51,630 bases of DNA, taken from Pseudomonadota bacterium. Lineage in GTDB: Bacteria > Desulfobacterota > Desulfobulbia > Desulfobulbales > Desulfocapsaceae. The notes below the pieces were generated by a model. The model had not been told where the DNA came from. It was given only the letters and a program-made list of their open reading frames with translations, and searched no databases. This document shows, piece by piece, positions 1 through 8,687 of the stretch. Numbering within the stretch: the first letter of the stretch is position 1; the number at the start of each line of letters is the position of its first letter. The stretch spans positions 1 through 51,630 of the forward strand of contig JAHJNL010000065.1 in NCBI GenBank assembly GCA_018820855.1, in the 5' to 3' direction. The position numbers and the translations under genes were made by a program.

Positions 1-120
1 CTCAGGCAGTTCTTCCCCATATATGCGTATTTCAGTGATGGGGAAAGTGCTGAAAACAGAACTGACGATTGGATAAAAAGAGTAGAAAATAGGCAGAAAA
101 AAACGGGTACTAAGAGCTGA
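1..120 (+). CDS. Possible C-terminal end of a truncated upstream gene
   Basis: Frame 1 is open from the window edge to a TGA at 118-120 and encodes 39 residues rich in charged and polar amino acids (ends KKTGTKS). The other two forward frames close sooner. The stop falls inside the hairpin at 102-134, which could therefore also end this transcript. No family is recognisable from so short a tail. It may simply be an open frame by chance. Confidence 0.35.
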   Translation, partial: LRQFFPIYAYFSDGESAENRTDDWIKRVENRQKKTGTKS

Positions 121-134
121 TCTTAGTACCCGTT
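102..134 (-). terminator. Intrinsic terminator of tRNA-Glu
   Basis: A perfect 14-bp stem (102-115 with 121-134) closes a 5-nt loop. Read on the minus strand it lies 10 nt after the CCA end of tRNA-Glu and is followed by seven T residues (complement of the A run at 95-101). Stem plus T tract is a standard rho-independent terminator. Confidence 0.85.
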
Positions 135-144
135 ATCATTTACA

Positions 145-219
145 TGGTGACCCCAAGGGGAATCGAACCCCTGTTAACGGCGTGAGAGGCCGCCGTCCTA
201 ACCGCTAGACGATGGGGCC
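145..219 (-). tRNA. tRNA-Glu (anticodon CUC)
   Basis: The minus strand folds as a 75-nt tRNA with encoded CCA. The acceptor stem GGCCCCA pairs with UGGGGUC (one G-U), the T arm contains GGTTCGATTCC, and the anticodon loop reads CTCTCAC between GGC and GCC-type stems. Anticodon CTC specifies glutamate. A promoter lies just upstream and a terminator just downstream, so it appears to be a single-tRNA transcription unit. Confidence 0.95.
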
Positions 220-233
220 ATGAATTGGATGTC

Positions 234-262
234 TTTTTACTTGACCTGAGAAAACTTGTCAA
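234..262 (-). promoter_or_regulatory. Sigma-70 promoter of tRNA-Glu
   Basis: On the minus strand TTGACA (complement of 257-262) is separated by exactly 17 nt from TAAAAA (complement of 234-239). The predicted start would be about 8 nt before the mature tRNA end at 219. The -35 is a perfect consensus match; the -10 matches 4 of 6 positions. Confidence 0.65.
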
Positions 263-320
263 GGATTTGTTCGAGCTTTTCAGGAATTGATTTTATGGCT
301 ATTTCACGAAGGAAGGCTTT

Positions 321-905
321 TTATATCAGTGGTTGCTCAGCAGCGATTTTTGCTCCATATCGTTCGCAGTCAGAGAGTTTTTCAGGGAGCTGTTGAACGG
401 CATTGCGAGGTTCAACAGATTTGAAAAGAAGTGGGGCGCCGTACCGGAGGTCCAAGGTGTCAAACAGGCACTGGGCGGACAGGATGGGCCCGTCAAAGAG
501 CTTGTCGCCGGCTGTGGCTGCACAGGAAATCAGATAGCCTGTGCGTTGGTCATCTTTACGGAATTTCTGGCCGAGGAGATATTTCCGTGACCATCTTGCC
601 TGGCATCGGTCAATATAGGCCTTAATCTGGGCAGAGAGAGCGTAAAAATAGATAGGACTGACAAGAAAAAGACGATCAGCCTCATCTGTTTTGTCGTAAA
701 GCTCACTCATGTCATCTTTGATAACACAGTTGCCGCTGGTATTGCATCCGCCACAAGCCTGACAGGGACGAATGTTCAGCTTGTTCAGACGGATATATTC
801 CACAGTATTGTCACCCTGTTTTAAAAGGCCGGCAGCAACAGCCTTGGCCATGGTCTCGGAATTTCCGTTCTTACGTGGACTGCCCAAGATAAACAGATTA
901 TGCAT
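321..905 (-). CDS. Flavodoxin-fold NADPH-dependent FMN reductase family protein
   Basis: This 194-residue protein belongs to the NADPH-dependent FMN reductase / iron-sulfur flavoprotein-like family. The N-terminal GSPRKNGNSE is the family's FMN phosphate-binding loop. A cysteine cluster (CQACGGC at about residues 49-55, then a further Cys) resembles the compact metal-binding motif of iron-sulfur flavoproteins, so a [4Fe-4S] centre is possible but unproven. A second flavin-loop motif, SPIYFYALSAQIKAYIDR, follows near residue 83. It would be a cytosolic flavin redox enzyme of unknown partner. The start is supported by AAGGAGAG a few bases upstream. It overlaps the end of malQ by 8 nt, so the two are probably translated from one mRNA. 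Substrate is not predictable. Confidence 0.85.
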   Translation of the reverse strand: MHNLFILGSPRKNGNSETMAKAVAAGLLKQGDNTVEYIRLNKLNIRPCQACGGCNTSGNCVIKDDMSELYDKTDEADRLFLVSPIYFYALSAQIKAYIDRCQARWSRKYLLGQKFRKDDQRTGYLISCAATAGDKLFDGPILSAQCLFDTLDLRYGAPLLFKSVEPRNAVQQLPEKLSDCERYGAKIAAEQPLI

Positions 906-2469
906 TGCAGATCTCTCCTTGTTCTGTGTTAGTCAGCGTTTTTTCTGCGGGACATCGTCCGAATTGATCACATTGGTCATGCAGCCAGCTGCTGATTTCG
1001 GTAGTGAGAAAGCGGGGGGCGCAACGCCAGGTCCAGTTTCCCTCTTTACTGCCTGGACTGTTCATTTTGCAGTCACTGCCAAAGCCGAGGATGTCCTGAA
1101 GGGGGAAAATGGCCAAACGGCTGATAGAGGAAAGAGCGAGGTAAATAATATCCTTATGGATATCACTACCGTCCCGGAAGTCGCGGTTGCAGTATTTCTT
1201 GACAGCTCTGCGACGGGTGTCATCAAGTTTGTCGCTCAGGAACCAACCTACTGTGGTGTCATTGTCATGGGTACCGGTATAGATGATACTGTTGGGAGTG
1301 TCAAAATTATAGGGAAGAAAGCTGTTTTCCAGGTTCCCGTCAAAGGCAAACTGCAGAATTTTCATTCCCGGAAAGCCCAAAGAATTACGCAGGGCAATGA
1401 CTTCGGGCGTGATCTCACCCAAATCTTCTGCAATAATATTTAAGGGACCGAGCGATTGATAGATTTCCTTGAAAAAATTTATTCCCGGACCTTTGACCCA
1501 TTTCCCATTCATTGCTGTTTTGTGAGAGGCAGGAATTGACCAGTAGGCCTCAAAACCGCGAAAGTGATCCACGCGGGCTATGTCTACGGATTGAAAGACT
1601 GCGCTGAATCGCTCCGTCCACCAGAAGTATAGTTGTTTTTTTATCGTTTGATCAATGCTGTCCCAGCGATAGAGAGGGTTGCCCCATCGTTGACCTGTTT
1701 TGGAAAAGTAATCGGGAGGGACACCGGCCACTTTGGTAGGATGATAAGTTTTACTGTTAAGAAAGAAAATAGATTGGTTGACCCAGACATCCACACTGTC
1801 CCAGCCTACATAAATCGGAATGTCTCCGATGAGTCGGATGCCTTTTTTTCTGGACTTTTGTCGAAGGCGTTGCCATTGGTTGTGGAAGGTGAATTGTTCA
1901 AAAGAGTAATAAGCAATTCGTTCAGCATGGACTTTTGCTTTTTCGTTGAGTGCTGTCATATCGCGCTCAGCGAGTTTTCGGGGCCAGTCAAACCACCCTT
2001 TTTGCTCATATTCTTCTTTGAGGACCATAAAAAGGCAATAGTCACGAAGCCAGGAGGTCTTTTTGATAAATTGGAGGAAATCTGGATTGTTTTGATCGAA
2101 CCTTGTAAACGCCTGCTGCAGGATGCTATTCTTGAAGCTGGATACATGACGATAGTCGGTGAGGTATTCTGAAAATTGTGGAGCTTGATCAAGATCTCTC
2201 TGGCTGATGAGTTTTTCCTCTACAAGGAGTTCCAGGGAAATGAGGAGGGGGGAGCCGGCAAAGGCGGAGGTGCTCATGTAGGGGGAATTGTCAAAAATTG
2301 GATTGGTGGGGCCTGTAGGTAAAAACTGCCATGTACTCTGGCCTGCATCGTGAAGAAAATCAAGAAAAGCATAGGCAGAGAGACCAATGTCACCTATTCC
2401 ATACGGAGATGGAAGGGAAGTGATATGGGCCAGGATGCCGCTGGCTCGCTTGCTAAGGAATGTCGTCAT
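898..2469 (-). CDS. malQ: 4-alpha-glucanotransferase (amylomaltase)
   Basis: The 523-residue product has the length and motifs of GH77 amylomaltase, which transfers maltooligosyl units between alpha-1,4-glucans in the cytosol during glycogen or maltodextrin turnover. Visible hallmarks are the N-terminal SGILAHITSLPSPYGIGDIG, the nucleophile segment ARVDHFRGFEAYW, the acid/base region IIAEDLGEITPEV and the TGTHDNDTTVGW block that contains the third catalytic carboxylate. The start ATG has only a weak Shine-Dalgarno. It is the first gene of a two-gene unit with the flavodoxin-fold reductase, whose start lies within its last codons. No other glycogen genes are in the window. Confidence 0.95.
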   Translation of the reverse strand: MTTFLSKRASGILAHITSLPSPYGIGDIGLSAYAFLDFLHDAGQSTWQFLPTGPTNPIFDNSPYMSTSAFAGSPLLISLELLVEEKLISQRDLDQAPQFSEYLTDYRHVSSFKNSILQQAFTRFDQNNPDFLQFIKKTSWLRDYCLFMVLKEEYEQKGWFDWPRKLAERDMTALNEKAKVHAERIAYYSFEQFTFHNQWQRLRQKSRKKGIRLIGDIPIYVGWDSVDVWVNQSIFFLNSKTYHPTKVAGVPPDYFSKTGQRWGNPLYRWDSIDQTIKKQLYFWWTERFSAVFQSVDIARVDHFRGFEAYWSIPASHKTAMNGKWVKGPGINFFKEIYQSLGPLNIIAEDLGEITPEVIALRNSLGFPGMKILQFAFDGNLENSFLPYNFDTPNSIIYTGTHDNDTTVGWFLSDKLDDTRRRAVKKYCNRDFRDGSDIHKDIIYLALSSISRLAIFPLQDILGFGSDCKMNSPGSKEGNWTWRCAPRFLTTEISSWLHDQCDQFGRCPAEKTLTNTEQGEICNA

Positions 2470-2946
2470 GGTGCACCCGGGAATAAAGATTAGTACAGGG
2501 AAAATTGTAGGATTGACTGTCGAACAAGGAATAATTAATAGTGAAGGGGTGGGAGATGCTTATACGTTTCCACGTCATACTTCCTGTCGCTATTCTCCTC
2601 GTTAGGTGGGGAATTATCAGAAAGTTATCTGTCAGTAAACAGACAGGATTTGTCATGTACTGTATCATCTGTATAAGTGATTGGCAATCTTCTCCGTTTG
2701 CTTTTGATTTCCGATGATTTTGGTAGCTGTTCAATCGATAATTAATTGCAATTTGTGGGTAAGCGTTGTAGTGTATAATGTTCGAAAGAGTTTGTGTTGC
2801 GGCGGCGTAGTGGCTGCCATTTTTTTTGTATACACCATTCTTTCTTTCACTTTGCAATACAAAAAATATACATGTTTTGGAAAAAAGTTAATATTTCCGC
2901 ATGTTAAATCTTTTTCTCTTCATTTTGGTAAAGGAGCAAGTTCCTG
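2470..2946. other. Divergent intergenic region between malQ and the sigma factor
   Basis: This 477-bp region holds no convincing gene; the longest open frame across it (2453-2857, minus) has low-complexity composition and no recognisable domain. It should contain divergent promoters. The only well-formed -10 hexamer on the + strand is TATAAT at 2774-2779, without a good -35 at normal spacing. The last part before the sigma gene is very A/T-rich. Confidence 0.6.
2774..2779 (+). promoter_or_regulatory. Candidate -10 element for the sigma factor gene
   Basis: A perfect TATAAT lies about 170 nt before the GTG start of the sigma gene. The region 16-18 nt upstream (ATTTGTG) is a poor -35, so activation or a different sigma factor may be needed. 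Weak call based on one hexamer. Confidence 0.3.
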
Positions 2947-4278
2947 GTGCTGGCCGAACTTAAAGATAATCTGCTCAAGGCAGGAAAGTCTAAAGGATGT
3001 ATCAGTTTTACAGAACTGAACAAATTGCTTCCTGATGAAATCAAAGATCCCACTGCCATTGAAAAGGTGTTTAATTTTCTGGGGGCAAACAACATTGAAG
3101 TTGTGACCCTGGAGGAAAAGACAGGTGAAAAAAGAACCCTGTCCGGTGAAATCTGGAAACAGACGGAAGAATGTGAGGAAGATGACACGTCTGAGAAAAC
3201 TTCATCTATTCCGGATGATGAGCCTCATGACGGGGAAGAAACAACCACCACCTATCTTCGTGAAATGGGACGTTTTGATCTGCTTACTCCTGATGAGGAA
3301 GCAAAATATTCAAAGACGATCCGGCAAGGCTTCGATTCTATCATTGAGGCTATAAGGGTAGATAGATCGAGTGTTAATGAACTCAATCTCCTGCGAACCC
3401 GTATTGCTTTATGGGAAAAGCGAGATCCTACCCTGAAGCCGAAAAAACAGCAGCTCAACTTCATGCGCTACAGTGTGGGCAGTGCTGCCAAAAAATACCC
3501 GGATTCACAGGACCTGATTCAACTGCAGACAAAAATGGAGGCCTATTCGCGATCCATTGAAATTGCCAAAGATTGCATGATCCGTGCGAATCTGCGACTG
3601 GTGGTCTCTATTGCTAAACGATATATGCATCAGGGCTTGACCCTTGCTGATCTTATACAGGAGGGTAATCTTGGTTTAATGAGGGCGGTCTTCCGCTTTG
3701 ATTATACTAAGGGCAATAAGTTCTCCACCTATGCCTCCTGGTGGATTCGTCAAGCCATTACCCGTGCCATTCTTGACAAAACCCGGACCATTCGACTTCC
3801 TGTTCATTTCCTCGAATTACGCAGTCAGTTTTTTAAGGCATTTTATGCACTCTATAAAGAGTTGGGACGTGAGCCGACCCCATTGGAGATCTCAAAGACT
3901 ACCGATCTTCCCATGGATAAGATTCTCGCGATACTCGAAGCATCAAGAGAGCCGATTTCCCTGGAAACTCCTGTTGGTGACGATGATTCTACCCTTGGCG
4001 ATTTTCTGCCAAACCAGGAGTCCCAATCACCCTATGAAGCGGTACAGACCAGAGAGCTTGCAGGCCGGGTAACTGAAATACTTTCCACGTTAAGTGATCG
4101 TGAGGAAAAGATTATTCGACTCCGTTTTGGTATTGGCGAAAAGGCCGAATATACCTTGGAAGAAATTGGAAAACGTTTTAATGTGTCACGAGAGCGTATC
4201 CGACAGATTGAGAAGAAGGCCTTGAATCGTTTGCGGCATTCCAGCAGGCGGGACAAGTTGAAGTTCTTTTTAGACTAA
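2947..4278 (+). CDS. RNA polymerase sigma-70 family factor, RpoD-like
   Basis: The 443-residue protein directs promoter recognition by RNA polymerase. It has an N-terminal helix-rich segment resembling region 1.1 (residues 1-75), region 1.2 (TYLREMGRFDLLTPDEEAKY near 98), region 2 with DLIQEGNLGLMRAVFRFDY and FSTYASWWIRQAITRAI (about 235-270), region 3, and region 4 with the helix-turn-helix VSRERIRQIEKKALNRLRH near the C terminus. The large non-conserved insert of typical proteobacterial RpoD is much shorter here. Region 2.4 reads DKTRTIRLPVH rather than the group-1 form DQARTIRIPVH, and no dnaG is adjacent, so it may be a second (group 2) sigma factor and not the housekeeping one. The GTG start has AAAGGAGC about 10 nt upstream. 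A strong terminator follows the stop. Confidence 0.85.
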   Translation: MLAELKDNLLKAGKSKGCISFTELNKLLPDEIKDPTAIEKVFNFLGANNIEVVTLEEKTGEKRTLSGEIWKQTEECEEDDTSEKTSSIPDDEPHDGEETTTTYLREMGRFDLLTPDEEAKYSKTIRQGFDSIIEAIRVDRSSVNELNLLRTRIALWEKRDPTLKPKKQQLNFMRYSVGSAAKKYPDSQDLIQLQTKMEAYSRSIEIAKDCMIRANLRLVVSIAKRYMHQGLTLADLIQEGNLGLMRAVFRFDYTKGNKFSTYASWWIRQAITRAILDKTRTIRLPVHFLELRSQFFKAFYALYKELGREPTPLEISKTTDLPMDKILAILEASREPISLETPVGDDDSTLGDFLPNQESQSPYEAVQTRELAGRVTEILSTLSDREEKIIRLRFGIGEKAEYTLEEIGKRFNVSRERIRQIEKKALNRLRHSSRRDKLKFFLD

Positions 4279-4302
4279 TTAATCACAGCAAGTGAGATAA
4301 GA

Positions 4303-4329
4303 GGCCGGGTCTATTCCCGGCCTTTTTTT
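4303..4329 (+). terminator. Intrinsic terminator after the sigma factor gene
   Basis: GGCCGGG (4303-4309) pairs with CCCGGCC (4316-4322) across a 6-nt loop and is followed by seven T residues (4323-4329). The T tract ends exactly at the first base before the ATG of mqnE at 4330, an unusually tight arrangement. Confidence 0.9.
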
Positions 4330-5433
4330 ATGACTATGAAAAATTTTATAGAACAGGCTGGTTTTGGTGACATATTAGGAAAGGTAGAAGCAGGTGAGCG
4401 CCTTTCTTGTGATGATGGAATAAGGCTTTTTAAAAGCAATGATGTTCTGGCGTTGGGCTATATGGCCAATCTGGTACGGAACCGGATCAACGGCGATAAC
4501 GCCTACTTCATTTATAATCAGCATATAAATTATTCCAACATCTGCACCAATCTTTGTAAATTCTGTGCCTTTGGTAAAGATAAGAGTTCGGACCAGGCCT
4601 ATGAGATGGATCTTGAAACGGTGAAGCAGAAAGTGCGGGACCGTTTAGATGAACCTATCACTGAGATTCATATGGTAGGTGGCATTCACCCGGATCTGCC
4701 TTTTTCCTATTACACCGATCTGTTAAAAGGAATCAAAGAAGTCCGGCCCGAGGTGCATATCCAGGCATTTACCTGCGTGGAGATTGCTCATCTGGCAGGC
4801 CTTGCCGGAAAGTCTGTGGGGGATACCCTGGAGATCTTAAAAGAGGCTGGGCTTGGTTCCATTCCCGGTGGTGGTGCTGAAGTCTTTGCCCCACGGATTC
4901 GTGAGATAACCTGCGAGAAAAAACTTCCTGGTAATGAATGGCTGGAGGTTGCGAAGACTGCTCATCGCCATGGCTTACATACCAACGCCACCATGCTGTA
5001 CGGGCATATCGAGACCATGGAAGAACGCATCGAGCATCTGGATGCCTTGCGTCTGGCCCAGGATGAAACCAAGGGCTTTTTGGCCTTTATTCCATTGGCT
5101 TTTCACCCGAAAAATACGGAGATGGCATCGCTTTCCAGGACCACTGGGATCGATGATCTGAAAAGTATTGCTGTTGCCCGGCTTATGCTCGATAATTTTC
5201 CCCATATTAAGGCCTACTGGGTCATGATCGGCCCCAAAGTTGCACAGATTGCCCTTTCCTTTGGAGCCGACGATATGGACGGAACCGTGAAAGAGGAGGT
5301 TATCACCCACATGGCCGGGGCAGAGACCGAACAGGCCATTGGCTCCACCACCCTCGTGAAATTGATCAAAGAGGCTGGGAGGGTGGCCATTGAGCGGGAT
5401 ACGTTATATAACACCATCCAGACCCACGTGTGA
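4330..5433 (+). CDS. mqnE: Aminofutalosine synthase (radical SAM)
   Basis: MqnE joins 3-[(1-carboxyvinyl)oxy]benzoate to the adenosyl radical of SAM, giving aminofutalosine in the futalosine pathway to menaquinone. The 367-residue protein carries the radical-SAM cluster motif CTNLCKFC (about residues 72-79) and family blocks EIHMVGGIHPDLPFSYY, GLGSIPGGGAEVFAPRIR, NATMLYGHIET and SFGADDMDGTVKEE; the last two separate MqnE from its paralogue MqnC. Alternative starts are ATG at 4330 or 4336. Neither has a Shine-Dalgarno, because the bases upstream are the terminator of the preceding gene. mqnC follows, its start lying 14 nt after this stop. Transcription may come from terminator read-through or a promoter inside the sigma gene. 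Confidence 0.93.
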   Translation: MTMKNFIEQAGFGDILGKVEAGERLSCDDGIRLFKSNDVLALGYMANLVRNRINGDNAYFIYNQHINYSNICTNLCKFCAFGKDKSSDQAYEMDLETVKQKVRDRLDEPITEIHMVGGIHPDLPFSYYTDLLKGIKEVRPEVHIQAFTCVEIAHLAGLAGKSVGDTLEILKEAGLGSIPGGGAEVFAPRIREITCEKKLPGNEWLEVAKTAHRHGLHTNATMLYGHIETMEERIEHLDALRLAQDETKGFLAFIPLAFHPKNTEMASLSRTTGIDDLKSIAVARLMLDNFPHIKAYWVMIGPKVAQIALSFGADDMDGTVKEEVITHMAGAETEQAIGSTTLVKLIKEAGRVAIERDTLYNTIQTHV

Positions 5434-5447
5434 TTCGAGGCGTGCCC

Positions 5448-6524
5448 ATGCAGGATCAAGTAATGAAAGATATTCAAGAGAAGGCATTAGCTGGCGGCAG
5501 GATCAGTGACGAGGAATTTCTCGTCCTGGATAAAGAAGCGGATCTGTATCAGCTTGCCTTTCTTGCCAATGGTATCCGGGAAAGGCTGCATCCGGAGAAA
5601 CTGGTCACCTACGTTATTGACCGTAATATTAATTACACCGATATCTGTGTTTCAGCCTGTAAGTTCTGCGCCTTCTTCAAGGCTCCGGAAGACAAAACAG
5701 GTTATCTTCTCACTCACGAGGAGCTGGAACTGAAAATCCGTGAGACTCAGGATTTGGGCGGGACCCAGATCCTGCTTCAGGGTGGGCTGCATCCTGATCT
5801 GCCTCTTGAGTATTATGAAGATATGCTTCGTTTTATGAAGAAAACCGGAATTCATGTCCACGGTTTTTCGCCTCCGGAAGTGTATCACTTTGCCACTCTA
5901 TCCAAACTACCGATTTCCGAGGTCCTGCGCCGTCTCATTGCTGCCGGTCTGGATTCCATTCCCGGTGGTGGAGCAGAAATTCTTTGCGACCGGGTACGGC
6001 AATCCACAGCACCGCGAAAATGTAGCGCTGATCAATGGATAGAGGTTATGGAAGAAGCTCACAAACAAGGGCTTCGGACTACCGCCACCATGATGTTCGG
6101 TCATATCGAAACCACAGAGGAGCGCTTGGAGCATCTGCGTCGTTTGCGGGAGTTGCAGGATCGTACCCACGGTTTTACCGCTTTTATTCCCTGGCCGTTT
6201 CAGCCGGATAATACTGCGTTGGTCGAACAGGCAGAAATTGAAAAAACCACAGGTCTTGGCTATCTGCGGATGCTGGCCTTGTCACGCATCTATCTGGATA
6301 ATTTTTCAAACGTCCAGGCCTCCTGGGTAACCCAGGGACCAAAAATAGCCCAGCTTTCTCTTTATTTTGGTGCCAACGATTTCGGTTCCACCATGATCGA
6401 GGAAAATGTCGTCGCAGCTGCCGGTATCAGTTTCAGACTTTCTGAACAGGAAATAAGACGCCTCGTTACAGATGCTGGTTTCGAGCCTAGACAGCGTGTG
6501 ATGGATTACACACTTGTTTCCTGA
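5448..6524 (+). CDS. mqnC: Cyclic dehypoxanthinyl futalosine synthase (radical SAM)
   Basis: MqnC cyclises dehypoxanthine futalosine by radical chemistry, the step after removal of the purine base. The 358-residue product has CVSACKFC as its [4Fe-4S]/SAM motif, then GGTQILLQGGLHPDLPLEYY, HGFSPPEVYHFA, LDSIPGGGAEILCDRVR and SLYFGANDFGSTMIEENVV, all typical of MqnC and distinct from MqnE. The frame is open upstream to a GTG at 5430, but the ATG at 5448 has GAGG at 5436-5439 with normal spacing and matches usual family length. It is the second gene of the operon; the next start is 8 nt after its stop. Confidence 0.93.
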   Translation: MQDQVMKDIQEKALAGGRISDEEFLVLDKEADLYQLAFLANGIRERLHPEKLVTYVIDRNINYTDICVSACKFCAFFKAPEDKTGYLLTHEELELKIRETQDLGGTQILLQGGLHPDLPLEYYEDMLRFMKKTGIHVHGFSPPEVYHFATLSKLPISEVLRRLIAAGLDSIPGGGAEILCDRVRQSTAPRKCSADQWIEVMEEAHKQGLRTTATMMFGHIETTEERLEHLRRLRELQDRTHGFTAFIPWPFQPDNTALVEQAEIEKTTGLGYLRMLALSRIYLDNFSNVQASWVTQGPKIAQLSLYFGANDFGSTMIEENVVAAAGISFRLSEQEIRRLVTDAGFEPRQRVMDYTLVS

Positions 6525-6532
6525 TAACAGCC

Positions 6533-7801
6533 GTGTCTTCTTCTCCTGTCATTGATCAGGGCCCAGATAGCAATTTCGCCTGTACCATTTTCAGAGCTCC
6601 ATGGGTTGTTCCTGTCAGTTCCCCGGTACTGAATGACGGGGCTGTTGTTGTCGGTCGCAACAGAATTATAGCCGTTGGTTCGTATCACGAGCTTGCTCTT
6701 CGTTTTCCTGATCTGCCTTCTACTTTCTGCCAGGGCATTCTCCTGCCAGCCTTGGTCAATGCCCATATTCATCTCGATCTCTCAGTAATGGGGACCGTCT
6801 ATCCTGATTCTTTTGATTCCACCATGTGTGACTGGATCAGCGTTCTTCTGCAAAAACGTGAGGCCGCCAACTTTTCACAGGAAGAGATTGAGGCAGCCGC
6901 AGCAAAGACGGTTAGCGATCAATATGCTTCCGGCGTTGGGCTCATGCTCGATATCGGAAACCTCAGTCTACAGCGACGAGACTCTACTTCAATTGAAATC
7001 ATATCTCTCCTGGAGATGCTTGGACCTTCCCAGGCAGGCCAGCAGGCCGTCATTGCAACGTTGTCTGACCTTGCCGATAATCTGCCGGTCACCGCACATT
7101 CTCCCTATTCCACAGGACCGGATCTTCTCAAATTTATCAAAAGACGATGCAGGCGACAGGAGACTGTTTTTTCTTTTCATCTGGCCGAGAATGAGGATGA
7201 AGCGTTGTTGCTTGTGCAGGGAGAAGGCTGTTTTGCCAAGTTTTTGAAACAACGTGGGGCATGGGATCAGACCTTTCCTGTTCAAGGAATTGACAGCAGA
7301 AGGGTGGTGGGGTACTTAGAAGATCTGAATATTTTAGATGATGGCACACTTTGTGTCCACTGTGTACATCTGAATGATGAAGAGGTAAAGGTTCTGGCAG
7401 GAACCGGCGCTCATGTCTGTCTCTGTCCTGGGAGTAATCGTTTTTTAGGCGTTGGCGCGGCACCTTTGGAGAAGATGCTGGCAGCAGGAATCCTGCCTGC
7501 CCTTGGAACCGATTCTATTGCTTCCAATACATCTCTGGATTTGTGGCAGGAGATGAGCATTCTTGGGCAAGAGCATCCCCGTGTCGATCCGGCCTCAATC
7601 CTGGCTATGGCAACCATTGGCGGGGCAATAGCCCTGCATCGAGAAGTGGATTTCGGTAGTCTTGCCCCTAACCGCAGGGCGACCTTTCTCCATGTCCAGG
7701 GAAGTGAATATGCAAAGGCGGAGGATGCAGAACAGCTGCTTGAATGTTTGACTTCATGCGGGCGTCCCGAGTCTGTTACCTGGGTTAATGCAGAGTCGTA
7801 G
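6533..7801 (+). CDS. Amidohydrolase, probable aminofutalosine deaminase
   Basis: The 422-residue protein is a metal-dependent amidohydrolase of the cytosine/adenosine deaminase type. Metal ligands are visible as NAHIHLDLS (HxH, about residue 83), a histidine in FSFHLAENEDE, VHCVHL and the aspartate in LGTDSIASN. Within an operon containing MqnE and MqnC the obvious role is deamination of aminofutalosine to futalosine, a route known in some futalosine-pathway bacteria. A futalosine hydrolase (MqnB) would then be required and is not in the window. The start is GTG without a clear ribosome site, so translation is likely coupled to mqnC. Assignment of the substrate is from context; the family also includes guanine and S-adenosylhomocysteine deaminases. 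Confidence 0.78.
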   Translation: MSSSPVIDQGPDSNFACTIFRAPWVVPVSSPVLNDGAVVVGRNRIIAVGSYHELALRFPDLPSTFCQGILLPALVNAHIHLDLSVMGTVYPDSFDSTMCDWISVLLQKREAANFSQEEIEAAAAKTVSDQYASGVGLMLDIGNLSLQRRDSTSIEIISLLEMLGPSQAGQQAVIATLSDLADNLPVTAHSPYSTGPDLLKFIKRRCRRQETVFSFHLAENEDEALLLVQGEGCFAKFLKQRGAWDQTFPVQGIDSRRVVGYLEDLNILDDGTLCVHCVHLNDEEVKVLAGTGAHVCLCPGSNRFLGVGAAPLEKMLAAGILPALGTDSIASNTSLDLWQEMSILGQEHPRVDPASILAMATIGGAIALHREVDFGSLAPNRRATFLHVQGSEYAKAEDAEQLLECLTSCGRPESVTWVNAES

Positions 7802-7825
7802 CAGTTGAAAAGGTAGGATTTTCTT

Positions 7826-8671
7826 ATGGATAAAAAGACTGGCGGGGCAAGGATCGGGATGGTTAATTTTATTAACACTGCCCCGATTTACGAGACCTGG
7901 AAAAAACGGCCGCATCCTAAGGATTGGCAGGTTGTTGAGGCCCCTCCCTCAACTCTGAACAGGATGCTTGCAGCTGGCAAACTTGATCTCGGTTTTGTCT
8001 CTTCCTATGAGTATGGAGTCCGCCCCCAAGACTATCGTATCCTTGGAGACCTTTCTATCAGTGCCAATGGTTCAGTGGGCTCAGTCTTTCTTTTTTCCAG
8101 AGTCGACCCGGCAACGCTTAGTGATCATACAGTGCTTCTCAGCGGCCAGTCCCAGACATCCATCTGTCTGGTAAAAATTATCCTGGAGGAGTTCTACCAG
8201 GTAAAACCGAAGTATGTGGTGGGGGACGTTATCAGTGAGGCCGCTGCTCAGGCCGGAGGAGTTCTGGCCATTGGGGATGAGGCCTTACGTCTTTCAGCCG
8301 GCAGTGAGTTTGCTTATAAGCTCGACTTGGGAGAGGCTTGGTGTCGCTATACAGATTTGCCCTTTGTCTTTGCTGTCTGTGCGGTTCGGGATGAGTTTTG
8401 CCGAAGAGAGCCGGAAACGGTAGCAGCTATTCACCGGGAGTTTCTCTTTTGTCGCGGAGAAGGGCGACAGCAATTGGAGGCTATCTGCAGAAAAGTGGCC
8501 CCGCGTATTCCCATGCACCCGGATGAGTGCTATGTCTATCTTCGTGCCATAGAATATGATCTCGGAGAGCGTAAACAATTAGCTTTGGAACGTTTTTTTC
8601 AATACCTGATCAATCGGAATGAGGCCTCTGCGCAGTCACTCCACTTAAATATACAAGAAGTTACTCGTTGA
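7826..8671 (+). CDS. mqnA: Chorismate dehydratase
   Basis: MqnA dehydrates chorismate to 3-[(1-carboxyvinyl)oxy]benzoate, the first committed step of the futalosine route. The 281-residue product has a periplasmic-binding-protein type II fold. It shows the family's N-terminal IGMVNFINTAPIYETW, APPSTLNRMLAAGKLDLGFV with the SSYEYG segment after it, and GDEALRL plus the C-terminal YLRAIEYDLGERKQLALERFF. Upstream AAAGGTAGGA gives a credible ribosome site. It lies between the deaminase and the UbiX homologue in the same operon. Confidence 0.92.
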   Translation: MDKKTGGARIGMVNFINTAPIYETWKKRPHPKDWQVVEAPPSTLNRMLAAGKLDLGFVSSYEYGVRPQDYRILGDLSISANGSVGSVFLFSRVDPATLSDHTVLLSGQSQTSICLVKIILEEFYQVKPKYVVGDVISEAAAQAGGVLAIGDEALRLSAGSEFAYKLDLGEAWCRYTDLPFVFAVCAVRDEFCRREPETVAAIHREFLFCRGEGRQQLEAICRKVAPRIPMHPDECYVYLRAIEYDLGERKQLALERFFQYLINRNEASAQSLHLNIQEVTR

Positions 8672-8687
8672 GATTGGAGAGTTGAGA

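Noticed and set aside
2453-2857. 134-codon minus-strand open frame upstream of malQ
   Set aside because: No ribosome site, no domain, biased composition, and it overlaps the malQ start and divergent promoter region.
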